57,155 bases of DNA, taken from Cellvibrionales bacterium UBA5860 (GTDB lineage Bacteria; Pseudomonadota; Gammaproteobacteria; Pseudomonadales; Porticoccaceae). Location: assembly GCA_002431545.1 (NCBI GenBank), contig DJFY01000058.1, positions 6,840-63,994 of the forward strand, given 5' to 3'. This document shows positions 17,049 through 25,513 of this stretch, piece after piece; position 1 is the stretch's first letter; every line of letters begins with the position of its first letter. The translations under genes and the position numbers were made by a program. The notes beneath the pieces are model-generated. The model worked only from the letters and a program-made list of their open reading frames with translations. It made no database searches and had not been told where the DNA came from.

Positions 17049-18800
17049 ATGAATATCGCTCAATTGCTGGACAATAAAATCCGTAACGCGATGACCGCTG
17101 CTGGCGTGCCCGAGAACCTACCGGCATTGGTTGTGCCCAGCACCAACGTCCGCTTTGGCGATTACCAGGCAAACGGTGCTCTGGGTGCCGCCAAAAAGAT
17201 GGGCATGCCACCGAGGGACCTGGCAGACGCAATCACCGCTCATCTCGATCTGGAGGGCATTGCGCACCAGACCGAAATCGCGGGGCCAGGCTTCATCAAT
17301 ATTCACCTGAGCTGGGCATTTCTCGCCAGCCTGGCCGGCGACCTTTACCAAAACGTGCGCGCGCAGCAGGGGCGTCGCGCTCCGGACCCCGACAAAGTAC
17401 AGACCATCGTCGTCGACTATTCCTCACCAAATCTGGCCAAGGAAATGCACGTCGGCCACCTGCGCAGTACAATCATCGGCGATGCTGTGGCGCGGATCCT
17501 GGAATACCAGGGTCACCGGGTCATTCGGCAAAACCATATGGGCGACTGGGGAACCCAGTTCGGCATGCTGATTGCTGAACTGGAAGAGCATCTGGGCCAG
17601 GGCGAACAGCCGGAACTGGCTCTACATGACCTGGAGCGCTTCTATCAGCAGGCCAAGACGCACTTCGACACAGACGCGGATTTCGCCAATAAGGCGCGCG
17701 AGTATGTGGTCAAACTCCAGTCCGGAGATAGCCACTGTCAGCAGTTGTGGCAACAGTTTATCGATATCTCGATCGCGCACAGCGAAGCTATCTACCGACA
17801 ACTCAACGTCACCCTGCAGGCCCAGGACATTCGCCCGGAGAGCGCTTATAACGATGATCTGGCGCTCATTGTCAGCGAGCTCAAGGCTTCCGGCCTGGCT
17901 GTCGAGGACGCCGGCGCGACTGTTGTCTTCCTGGACGAACTGGCCGACAAAAAAGGCAATCCGAGTCCGGTCATCGTGCAGAAGTCCGACGGCGGTTATC
18001 TCTATGCCACCACCGACTTGGCGGCGTTGCGCTATCGCGCCGATGTACTCAAAGCCGATGCCGTTCTGTACTTCATCGACGCGCGTCAGAGCCTGCATAT
18101 GAATCAGGTGTTTACACTGGCTCGCAAGGCCGGGTTTGTCGGCGCCAACATGGACCTGCAGTACCTGCCTTTCGGCACGATGATGGGCGAAGACGGCAAG
18201 CCGTTTAAAACCCGCAGTGGCGGCACGGTTAAGCTTAACGAGCTGTTGCTGGAGGCGATAGACCGCGCGGGGCGGTTGGTCGCCGAGCGCAGCGCGGACC
18301 TGAGCGATGAAGAACGCTCTGAAGTAGCCCACAAAGTCGGTATTGGCGCCGTAAAATACGCCGACCTCAGCATCACGCGGACCAATGATTACGTCTTCAG
18401 CTGGGAACAAATGCTATCTTTCGAGGGCAATACTGCGCCCTATCTGCAATACGCCTACACGCGCGTGCGCAGCCTGTTTCGTCGCGCCGGCCTGGATTCC
18501 ACAGGGCTGTCGGGCGATGTTGTCGTCTCCGCAGATGCGGAAAAGGCGCTGGTCCTGCATATCCTCGAGTTTGAAGCCACTCTCGGCCAAGTCTCTGAAA
18601 AAGCCCTTCCGCACATCCTGTGTACTTATCTCTACGATCTGGCGAGCAAGTTCATGAGTTTTTACGAACAGTGCCCAGTCTTAGGCAAAGACGTTGACGA
18701 GGCAATAAGAAACAGTCGCCTGCAGATTTGCGCACTCGCCGCCGAGACCATCAGGACCGGTCTGGAACTGCTCGGTATAGAAACCATGGAACGTATGTAG
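17049..18800 (+). CDS. argS: Arginyl-tRNA synthetase
   Basis: ArgRS is a class I synthetase charging tRNA-Arg. The 583 aa protein has the N-terminal Add-1 domain (NVRFGDYQANGALGAAKKMG), the HIGH-type motif HVGH at 134-137 within SSPNLAKEMHVGHLRSTIIGD, NHMGDWGTQFGMLI, and the C-terminal DALR anticodon-binding domain ending in LGIETMERM; the terminal ERM is characteristic. Like most ArgRSs it has no canonical KMSKS lysine motif (FGTMMGEDGKPFKTRSGG takes its place). No strong ribosome site precedes the ATG. It is alone on the plus strand, with a hairpin downstream. Confidence 0.97.
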   Translation: MNIAQLLDNKIRNAMTAAGVPENLPALVVPSTNVRFGDYQANGALGAAKKMGMPPRDLADAITAHLDLEGIAHQTEIAGPGFINIHLSWAFLASLAGDLYQNVRAQQGRRAPDPDKVQTIVVDYSSPNLAKEMHVGHLRSTIIGDAVARILEYQGHRVIRQNHMGDWGTQFGMLIAELEEHLGQGEQPELALHDLERFYQQAKTHFDTDADFANKAREYVVKLQSGDSHCQQLWQQFIDISIAHSEAIYRQLNVTLQAQDIRPESAYNDDLALIVSELKASGLAVEDAGATVVFLDELADKKGNPSPVIVQKSDGGYLYATTDLAALRYRADVLKADAVLYFIDARQSLHMNQVFTLARKAGFVGANMDLQYLPFGTMMGEDGKPFKTRSGGTVKLNELLLEAIDRAGRLVAERSADLSDEERSEVAHKVGIGAVKYADLSITRTNDYVFSWEQMLSFEGNTAPYLQYAYTRVRSLFRRAGLDSTGLSGDVVVSADAEKALVLHILEFEATLGQVSEKALPHILCTYLYDLASKFMSFYEQCPVLGKDVDEAIRNSRLQICALAAETIRTGLELLGIETMERM

Positions 18801-18822
18801 GCTAAAGACATGGTCTCCTGAC

Positions 18823-18846
18823 AAGCGCCGCCAGCCATCGGCGCTT
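18823..18846 (+). terminator. Hairpin after argS
   Basis: AAGCGCCG and CGGCGCTT form a perfect 8-bp stem around an 8-base loop, 22 bases past the argS stop. Only three T follow, so termination would be weak. It also lies about 60 bases downstream of the opposing glutamate dehydrogenase gene, so it could act in both directions. Confidence 0.5.
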
Positions 18847-18904
18847 TGGGCAAGCCTGTACTCACCCGTCCGCTGACTCCAGCGGCGGCCCCAAAATATT
18901 TCTT

Positions 18905-20212
18905 TCAGGGCCAGATGCCTCGCTGTGCTGTGATCTGAGCCAGCCTGTCCACGGCAAGTGTCAACGCAGCGGTTCGCAGATCGAGGGGGTACTCCGCGTC
19001 TTCATTCCCGGACAAATCACATTGCAGATACTGCCAGCGCGCAATGGTCGCTTCCGCGCTGGCCCGCATACGTTGATGCAGGCGCGAATTCACCTCGTCC
19101 AGCTGCCAGGTTTCATTGTCGAGATTCTGCAACCATTCAAAATAACTAACAGTAACGCCCCCGGCATTGACCAGGATATCGGGCAATAACCAGATACCGC
19201 GCTCGGCCAGTATGCGATCAGCAGCTGGGGTCACGGGGCCATTAGCCGCCTCGACTATCACTTTTGCCTTGATGCTGCCTGCGTTGTCTGCGGTAATCTG
19301 TCGCCCCAGTGCAGCGGGGATCAACACGTCGCAGTCGATTTCCAGCAAATCACTATTGGTAATGGTTTCAGTATGAGCCAGACCAACCAGTGTGCCCGTT
19401 GTTTTTTTGAAAGCGCTGGCCTCAGTCAGATCGATACCTTCACCGTCAGCGATGCCGCCTTGCGAGTCGCTCAACGCCACAATGATCGCCCCGCATTCGC
19501 TGAACAACTGGGCCGCGACTTCACCGACATTGCCAAAACCCTGAATAGCGACACGCGATCCACGCAATTCGCTCAGGGCCGGGATCAGGCCCCGGTGGAT
19601 GAAATATTCAGTCACGCTGACACACCCGCGCGCAGTAGCCTCCCGTCGACCGGGCGAGCCACCCAACAACAGTGGCTTACCGGTGACCACCGCCCGGTTA
19701 TTGTTGCCCTGATGCATGACATCGTAGGTATCGTAAACCCAGGCCATGGTTTGCTCGTCGGTGTACAAATCGGGTGAGGGAATATCGGTATAGGGCCCAA
19801 GGTCATCGCCAAGCTCGGAGATAAAACGGCGCGTAATGCGCCTGAGTTCTCCCTGGGACAGAGACTTGGGATCACAGACAACGCCACCTTTGGCGCCGCC
19901 GAAAGGTATTTCGAGCAAAGCGCACTTCCAGGTCATCAGCATCGCCAACGCTGAGACTTCGTCTAGATCGACTTCGGGGTGGAACCGGATGCCACCTTTT
20001 CCCGGACCGAGGGTACGGTTGTGCAAGACACGATAACCCCGAAAGACCTCTACCGAGCCATCATCCATTTCAATGGGAAAGTTGACGCTGATCACGCGCC
20101 TGGGATATTTGAGAATCGGCAATAGATTATCTTGCCCACTGTCGATATAACGCTGGGCACGCTGCAGATTAACCGCCGAGATCTGGCTGGGTGTAATATC
20201 GTCGTCGCTCAT
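18905..20212 (-). CDS. Glu/Leu/Phe/Val family dehydrogenase, probably glutamate dehydrogenase (copy 1)
   Basis: This 435 aa protein oxidatively deaminates an amino acid, most likely glutamate, with NAD(P)+. It has GPGKGGIRFHPEVDLDEVSALAM, the catalytic-lysine region MTWKCALLEIPFGGAKGGV, the Rossmann motif IQGFGNVGEVAAQLF and the VNAGGVTVSYFEWLQN signature. The length and GPGKGGIRFHP motif fit the roughly 50-kDa hexameric bacterial GluDH class. It is preceded by a macrodomain gene 48 bases upstream on the same strand, so the two may be co-transcribed. A second, clearly different family member lies at 28095. Substrate and cofactor choice cannot be settled from the sequence alone. Confidence 0.9.
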   Translation of the reverse strand: MSDDDITPSQISAVNLQRAQRYIDSGQDNLLPILKYPRRVISVNFPIEMDDGSVEVFRGYRVLHNRTLGPGKGGIRFHPEVDLDEVSALAMLMTWKCALLEIPFGGAKGGVVCDPKSLSQGELRRITRRFISELGDDLGPYTDIPSPDLYTDEQTMAWVYDTYDVMHQGNNNRAVVTGKPLLLGGSPGRREATARGCVSVTEYFIHRGLIPALSELRGSRVAIQGFGNVGEVAAQLFSECGAIIVALSDSQGGIADGEGIDLTEASAFKKTTGTLVGLAHTETITNSDLLEIDCDVLIPAALGRQITADNAGSIKAKVIVEAANGPVTPAADRILAERGIWLLPDILVNAGGVTVSYFEWLQNLDNETWQLDEVNSRLHQRMRASAEATIARWQYLQCDLSGNEDAEYPLDLRTAALTLAVDRLAQITAQRGIWP

Positions 20213-20260
20213 AAGATCGTCAATTCCTCACGCAGCCTTAACCCTGCCAATTCACTTTGT

Positions 20261-20788
20261 TCAGCCTCCGCCGACCCTATCAGAAGCCAATCGCGCACGG
20301 TAGAGATCCGCCATTCGAGTATCAAAGCAGCAAAAAACAACGGTTTCCAACGCGCTGGATCGTTGCAAACATCGCGTAACTTCCGTCACCGCAATACCGA
20401 CTGCTTCCCGCCAGGGGTAGCCGTACACGCCACAGCTAATGGCGGGAAAAGCAATCGATTCAAAGGCTTGCCGGATCGCCAGTCGCATGGCCTCGCGATA
20501 ACAGGAGCGCAGCGCCGCTTCCTCCCCCTGCTTGCCGCCATGCCAAACTGGACCAACCGCGTGAATAATATATTCACTGGGTAACTCAAAGGCTTCAGTA
20601 AGCCTGACCTGGCCTGTCGGGCAACCGCCCAATTTGGCGCAGGCGGCCTGTAATTGCCGATGACCGGCAGCACGATGAATAGCTCCATCCACGCCACCGC
20701 CTCCCGCCAGCCGGCTATTGGCGGCATTGACAATGGCGGTAACGGACAGACTGGTGATGTCGCCCTCAAATACGGTTATTTCAGTCAT
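20261..20788 (-). CDS. Macrodomain protein, O-acetyl-ADP-ribose deacetylase-like
   Basis: A single-domain macrodomain of 175 aa. GDIT near the N-terminus, NAANSRLAGGGGVDGAIHRAAG (the ADP-ribose-binding loop with the Asn and Asp used by the YmdB/MacroD group) and FPAISCGVYGYPWREAV (phosphate-binding loop) are all present. Such enzymes remove acetyl from O-acetyl-ADP-ribose or ADP-ribose from acidic residues. It is upstream of glutamate dehydrogenase copy 1 and co-directional. No toxin-like ADP-ribosyltransferase gene adjoins it, so a defence or antitoxin role is not indicated. Confidence 0.9.
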   Translation of the reverse strand: MTEITVFEGDITSLSVTAIVNAANSRLAGGGGVDGAIHRAAGHRQLQAACAKLGGCPTGQVRLTEAFELPSEYIIHAVGPVWHGGKQGEEAALRSCYREAMRLAIRQAFESIAFPAISCGVYGYPWREAVGIAVTEVTRCLQRSSALETVVFCCFDTRMADLYRARLASDRVGGG

Positions 20789-21051
20789 GCCTGCGTTACC
20801 GTCCCACAGCGCAGGACTCTCTGCCCCGCAGCCGCGTCTCGCTCGCTGCAGCCGTTTTTTCGGCTGACTGCCAAAACCCGGTCAAAGTGCGTCTTTGAAA
20901 TCCCCAGCGAGACACCCACCACTGGTGAGACCAAATCGACCTTTTATTAATATTTTTATTGAAGATAACCCCATAACCTGTTAATAATGATCATATAATG
21001 TAATCCGAATCTGGGTATACTGATCGCCGAAAACTCACAAGGGAAGCTAGC
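20789..21051. other. AT-rich divergent spacer
   Basis: This 263-base spacer separates the macrodomain gene from the lysozyme-like gene. The half nearer the macrodomain is GC-rich and holds the inverted repeats CAGCCG-TTTTTT-CGGCTG (20849-20866) and CACCA-C-TGGTG (20917-20927). The half nearer 21052 is much richer in A and T than its surroundings and contains TATAAT at 20994-20999 and TATACT at 21016-21021, but I see no good -35 element for either. Confidence 0.45.
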
Positions 21052-21540
21052 ATGGGTTTGTCAGCGGGACAACTACGCAAACTGATCATCCGGGACACCC
21101 TGGAAGAACTCGGAGATTGGTCGCCAGCCGCAGAGAATCTTCTGATGGGCACCGCGGCTCAGGAGTCCGGACTCGGGGTAAGAATAAAAAAAGGCCGCAG
21201 CCTGGGCATATACCTGATTTCACCAGCAGCGCACCGAGCGGTGTGGGACAAATATCTGGTCGATCATCCAGAGCTGGCGAGCACCGTGCGTGGACTTGCC
21301 GGACAGCGCAGCTTCCTGAAAAACCCTCAGAACGAACTCGTGACAAACCTGAAATACGCCACCGCGATTGCCTGGCTGGTATACAAACGGTGCGGTCACC
21401 CACTACCGGAAAACGCGTCACCGGAGGAATTGGCCCGCTACTGGTATCGCCACTTTCACCGGCGCCCGAACGGCCGGCTGGAAGATTTTCTGCGCAACTA
21501 TCATCAACGCGTTGCCCCTGCCCCGACGCTGGTCGCCTGA
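21052..21540 (+). CDS. Orphan phage-type lysozyme-like protein
   Basis: A 162 aa protein with good start signals (AGGGA about 8 bases before the ATG). The pattern AAENLLMGTAAQESGLG at about 26-42, followed by GRSLGIYLISPAAHRAVWDKYL, resembles a family of small phage proteins with a transglycosylase/lysozyme-like fold (TAAQESxLG...PALGIFQMEPATHDDIW). Glu38 would be the catalytic acid. There is no signal peptide or membrane segment, and no holin, capsid or tail gene adjoins it. It may be a remnant of a lost prophage or a domesticated gene. The resemblance is from memory of the family pattern and was not searched, so the function is tentative. Confidence 0.6.
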   Translation: MGLSAGQLRKLIIRDTLEELGDWSPAAENLLMGTAAQESGLGVRIKKGRSLGIYLISPAAHRAVWDKYLVDHPELASTVRGLAGQRSFLKNPQNELVTNLKYATAIAWLVYKRCGHPLPENASPEELARYWYRHFHRRPNGRLEDFLRNYHQRVAPAPTLVA

Positions 21541-21607
21541 GACCCACTTCCCGTTTCAAGCTTTCTTTAAATTACCTGTGCAGGATTGCCTCTAGCGACA
21601 TGCCTGA

Positions 21608-23581
21608 CTACTCTCGGGTTGCCTGTGCACACTGCCCCAGGCGGTCAAACGCTTGCTGGCGCGACTCAAGAGTTTCATAGAGTTCAAGCCATTCGACTTC
21701 CAGCTTCTCGAGCTCTCCCTTGATCACGCCGTGGCGGGATGCCAGGCCCGCGACATCGGTAGCGGTGCCGGCCTCATATAGCGCCGGGTTAGCCATCTCC
21801 ACCGAGAGTTCATCCAGCTGCTTTTGATGCGATTCGATCGCCTGCTCGAGCACCTGTAAACGACGTTTGTCACTCGCAACCTCCCGGCGAAACTCGGCCT
21901 CGGCACGCCGGCGCTGCAATCTCTGGTCGCGACTCTGTGGCATAGTCTGCGGCGCAGACTGGGGGGATTTTCGACTTTCGCCGTTGTTTTCGCCGTCCAT
22001 AAGCCCCGTGCGATCAAGCATCAACTTTCGGTAATCGTCGATATCACCGACAAAAGGCTGCACTCGACCAGCCGCCACCCGCCACAGGTCATCGGCTACC
22101 GCGCGCATCAAATAACGGTCGTGAGACACCAGGACCACAGCACCTTCATAGGATTGCAGGGCAAGGGTCAAGGCCGCCCGCATGTCGAGATCCAGGTGGT
22201 TGGTTGGCTCGTCGAGCAGCAGCAGATTGGGCGACTGCCAAACCAGTAAAGCCAGAGCCAGGCGCGCTTTTTCTCCACCCGACAAAGGTGCGATGGCTGC
22301 GTCTGCGCGTTCTCCAGTAAAGCCAAAACCTGCCAGAAAATCCCGCTGCTCCTGCTCAGACCGACCAACACCCGTGCGTTCGCCAAGCCTCGCAAGATGC
22401 ACCATTGGACAGGCTTCTGGATCAAGACCACCCAGCTGCTGGTCGAAATAGGCCGTTCGCAATTTACCATTGCGCTCGATCTCACCCGTCAGCGGATCCT
22501 GTACGCCGGCGAGCAGTTTCATCAAAGTTGATTTACCGCTGCCATTGGCACCCAGCAAACCGATGCGAGCTCCCGGGGCTAATTCAAATTCGATGTCGGT
22601 CAGTATCGCGCTGTCATCGTATCCTGCATGCACGTGACTGAATCGAATCAGTGGCGTCGAAGATGGCGCCGGTGCCGGAAACGCGAAACGATATTGATTT
22701 GCCGTCACCACTGGCGCCACAGACTGCATTTTTTGCAGGGTTTTAAGACGGCTCTGAGCCTGCTTCGCCTTGCTCGCTTTCGCCCGAAAGCGATCGACGA
22801 ATTGTTGCAGCCGGGCCTGCTCGGCCCGTTGTTTGCGCAACATATCGCCCAATTGAGCCAGTCGCTCGGCTCGTTGGCGTTCGAAAGCAGAGTACCCGCC
22901 GCGATAGGTTGTTATCCCGCGGCCATCGATATGGGCGATATGCGACGCGCTATTGTCGAGAAACTCCCTGTCGTGGGCAATCACGATCAAGGTGCCGGTA
23001 TAACGCCCTATCCACTGTTCCAGCCAGACCACAGCATCCAGATCGAGGTGGTTGGTGGGCTCGTCCAACAGTAGAAGATCGGATCGCTGAATGAGGGCCC
23101 GGGCGAGATTCACCCGCATGCGCCAACCACCGGAAAACGTCGCCAGCGGCCGCGTCTGTTCGCTTGTGCTGAAGCCAAGACCTGCAAGCAACCGGCTGGC
23201 GCGGGCGCGCAGAGTGTAGCCGTCGAGCGTCTCGTATCGCTGGTGCCAGCGGGCAAGAGCCTCGCCACCCCGGTTTTCCGCTGCTTCGCGCTGATCCAGC
23301 AATTCCACATACGCTGCATCTCCCGCGATGACGTGATCGACAACCGGGCAATCCAGCGCTGGTGTTTCCTGCTCGACGGTAACGATTTGCCAGTTCGCAG
23401 GCAGATCCACGCGACCCCGATCCGGTTCGATCAGGCCGCGCAACATCAGAAAAAGGGAAGACTTGCCACAACCATTGACACCGACCAAACCCACCTTCTG
23501 GCCCGGCGCGACTTGCCAGCTGGCAGCTTCGAACAGAACACGCGGACCGCGTGTCAGCGCTACATCAGTCAGTGTCAACAC
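21608..23581 (-). CDS. yheS: ABC-F ATPase, YheS type
   Basis: ABC-F proteins are soluble twin ATPases that act on ribosomes and are not transporters. This 657 aa protein has two complete nucleotide-binding domains: Walker A GVNGCGKSS and GANGSGKST, signatures FSGGWRMR and LSGGEKAR, and two LLLLDEPTNHLDLD Walker B motifs. The inter-domain linker has the ABC-F pattern FVDRFRAKASKAKQAQSRLKTL, and a charged coiled-coil tail closes the protein. Segments such as FSGGWRMRVNLARALI, FRAKASKAKQAQSR and ALLVWQSPNLLLLDEP correspond to E. coli YheS rather than to Uup or EttA. It follows ttcA by 15 bases on the same strand. Confidence 0.93.
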   Translation of the reverse strand: MLTLTDVALTRGPRVLFEAASWQVAPGQKVGLVGVNGCGKSSLFLMLRGLIEPDRGRVDLPANWQIVTVEQETPALDCPVVDHVIAGDAAYVELLDQREAAENRGGEALARWHQRYETLDGYTLRARASRLLAGLGFSTSEQTRPLATFSGGWRMRVNLARALIQRSDLLLLDEPTNHLDLDAVVWLEQWIGRYTGTLIVIAHDREFLDNSASHIAHIDGRGITTYRGGYSAFERQRAERLAQLGDMLRKQRAEQARLQQFVDRFRAKASKAKQAQSRLKTLQKMQSVAPVVTANQYRFAFPAPAPSSTPLIRFSHVHAGYDDSAILTDIEFELAPGARIGLLGANGSGKSTLMKLLAGVQDPLTGEIERNGKLRTAYFDQQLGGLDPEACPMVHLARLGERTGVGRSEQEQRDFLAGFGFTGERADAAIAPLSGGEKARLALALLVWQSPNLLLLDEPTNHLDLDMRAALTLALQSYEGAVVLVSHDRYLMRAVADDLWRVAAGRVQPFVGDIDDYRKLMLDRTGLMDGENNGESRKSPQSAPQTMPQSRDQRLQRRRAEAEFRREVASDKRRLQVLEQAIESHQKQLDELSVEMANPALYEAGTATDVAGLASRHGVIKGELEKLEVEWLELYETLESRQQAFDRLGQCAQATRE

Positions 23582-23596
23582 AGGTTCAGTGATTCG

Positions 23597-24439
23597 TCAA
23601 ATGGGTAATTCTCGGGCACGAATCAAGACAGTACTGTCGCGATCGGCTTTCAAAGAGGTGAAATCGAAGAGTTCCCGGTCGGCCAACTGGGACGGCGCGA
23701 CATTACAAATCGAGGTAAATAAGGTCTCTAATCGGCCCGGATGCTGCTTTTCCCAGTCGCGCAACATCTGTTTGATCACCTGCCGCTGCATGTTGTCCTG
23801 GGAACCACACAAATTGCAGGGAATGATCGGAAACCGCTTGAGTTCGGCAAGCCGCGCCAGATCGTCTTCGCGACAATAAGCCAGCGGCCGGATAACTACA
23901 TTCCGCTTGTCATCGCTTAACAACTTGGGCGGCATGGCTTTTAACTTGCCGCCATAAAACATATTCAGGAACAGTGTCTCGATAATGTCGTCGCGGTGAT
24001 GCCCCAGGGCAATTTTACTGGCGCCTATCTCCTCGGCAAACCCGTACAAACTGCCGCGTCGCAGCCGGGAACACAAACCGCAATAGGTCTTGTGCGCGGG
24101 TACTTTCTCGGTAACGATGGAGTACGTGTCCTTTTCGAGTATATGGAAAGGCACGCCAAGCCCGGCGAGGTATTCCGGCAACACATCCTCCGGAAAACCC
24201 GGCTGTTTCTGGTCGAGATTCACCGCTACGAGCTCAAACTCGATCGGGGCCGTACGCTGAAGATTTAACAACACGTCCAGCATGGCATAGGAATCCTTGC
24301 CGCCGGACAGACAGACCATGACCTTGTCGCCGGCCTCCACCATGTTGTAATCCACAATGGCATTACCGACCTGGCGCCGGAGTCTTTTCTGCAGTTTGTT
24401 AAGTTCGAGGCGATCCTTGCGGATCTGTTGAGCGGTCAT
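23597..24439 (-). CDS. ttcA: tRNA 2-thiocytidine synthetase
   Basis: TtcA makes 2-thiocytidine at position 32 of certain tRNAs. The PP-loop SGGKDSYAMLDVL adenylates the base, and the two cysteine pairs CGLC and CNLC hold an iron-sulfur cluster and form the sulfur path. KIALGHHRDDIIETLFLNMFYGGKLKAMPPKLLSDD is typical. The frame opens with TTG at 24451, but ATG at 24439 (MTAQQIRKDRLEL, 280 aa) fits the family and has GAGG upstream, so I choose it. It is the first gene of a ttcA-yheS pair. Confidence 0.95.
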   Translation of the reverse strand: MTAQQIRKDRLELNKLQKRLRRQVGNAIVDYNMVEAGDKVMVCLSGGKDSYAMLDVLLNLQRTAPIEFELVAVNLDQKQPGFPEDVLPEYLAGLGVPFHILEKDTYSIVTEKVPAHKTYCGLCSRLRRGSLYGFAEEIGASKIALGHHRDDIIETLFLNMFYGGKLKAMPPKLLSDDKRNVVIRPLAYCREDDLARLAELKRFPIIPCNLCGSQDNMQRQVIKQMLRDWEKQHPGRLETLFTSICNVAPSQLADRELFDFTSLKADRDSTVLIRARELPI

Positions 24440-24470
24440 ACTCGAGGGCAACCCTCAAAAACCGCTATTG

Positions 24471-24504
24471 TAAAAGCATCGCCCGGACCAGGCCAGGGCG
24501 ATGC
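24471..24504 (-). terminator. Intrinsic terminator of the DUF547 gene
   Basis: GCATCGCCC and GGGCGATGC make a perfect 9-bp stem (24476-24504) with an 11-base loop. Read on the minus strand the stem is followed by TTTTA. It is 58 bases past the DUF547 stop and just ahead of ttcA, so it separates the two transcripts. Confidence 0.75.
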
Positions 24505-24562
24505 TCGCGAGATTATTTTGCGTGGAACAGCTCTAGCTATCCGGGCAGCGGCTCAAGGCTGC

Positions 24563-25390
24563 TTATGGCGCGTTGATACGCCAGTCGTATGCGTAGGTGA
24601 TATCGCCCGAGAATCCCAAAAGATACAGGGCCTTGCGATCTTCGGCGTAGTGAGCAAAAACTTTCAGGAGTGTCTTTTTATCGGCGGCGAAATCTTTCTC
24701 GTACCAATCGAAAATGCTCGACACCCGGAGTTCACCGTTTTCCATTTTCAGCCCGCGGCTGTGGTTGACGAAATCGCGCCCCGCTTTCTTCAGCAACTTG
24801 CGATTATTTGCCGTGGTGAACGCCACTGGTTGCATATTCGGGCAACCCAGGCTGGCGCACGCAAGACCAAAGCGAACCTTGTGGTCGTGCCAGATCGGCC
24901 GCAGGATACGGTGATCAATGTCGTTCAGAGACAGACGCTTGCCGGCGACTTCGACGATCTGTTCCTTCCAGGCATCGCGCCCGGCACGACCCGTGATCTC
25001 GCGTATACTTGCGATCGGATAGTGATCGAGCACCAGGTTAATGGTCAGCGCGTTGTACAGGTTCATCCAATACACTTTCTGCTCGGCGCGGCGATACCTG
25101 CGTGGATCCAGGGCAGACAACTCCGCGATATAGTCCTCAAGCAAGCGCCGATGCTTGCTGGACACCTGGCCGTACTTGAAGCGATTGATTCCGGAGGGAT
25201 GATTGGTCACAACATAGGTGCGCAGAATCAGATCGAGATCGCTGTGGTCAACAGCCGCATGGTTGCCTTCGTTGCTGATATCCCAATAGGACCAGTAATT
25301 CGGGCTCGGTACCGCAAGGGCGGATGCGGAAAAGAAGAAAGCAGCAACAATAAACGAACGCAGGCAGGTAGTGAGTTTCGACGAGAACAT
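24563..25390 (-). CDS. Secreted DUF547 domain protein
   Basis: A 275 aa protein with an N-terminal signal peptide (hydrophobic SFIVAAFFFSASALA, likely cleaved after ALA). The DUF547 marks are KVYWMNLYNALTINLVLDHYP, RFGLACASLGCPNMQP and SIFDWYEKDF. The catalytic or binding function of DUF547 is unknown; the Cys pair and the Asn/Tyr cluster suggest a papain-like fold to some authors, but I would not assign a reaction. The start has AGAGG 6-7 bases before the ATG. It is divergent from bioA across an AT-rich spacer and has its own terminator. Confidence 0.88.
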   Translation of the reverse strand: MFSSKLTTCLRSFIVAAFFFSASALAVPSPNYWSYWDISNEGNHAAVDHSDLDLILRTYVVTNHPSGINRFKYGQVSSKHRRLLEDYIAELSALDPRRYRRAEQKVYWMNLYNALTINLVLDHYPIASIREITGRAGRDAWKEQIVEVAGKRLSLNDIDHRILRPIWHDHKVRFGLACASLGCPNMQPVAFTTANNRKLLKKAGRDFVNHSRGLKMENGELRVSSIFDWYEKDFAADKKTLLKVFAHYAEDRKALYLLGFSGDITYAYDWRINAP

Positions 25391-25513
25391 GACAATCCTC
25401 TTTAAATAATTCTATTTAGCTTTTTTAATTAGGGCAGCGAAATATAGCCTCTTTAGTTTTCAAAATATAGAACGTTTTTTAGACTCTGCTAGAAAAATGT
25501 GACGGCGGTGTGA

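Noticed and set aside
20261..20788. Macrodomain gene as part of an ADP-ribosylation toxin-antitoxin system
   Set aside because: No DarT-like or other ADP-ribosyltransferase partner is adjacent; the neighbour is a metabolic dehydrogenase.
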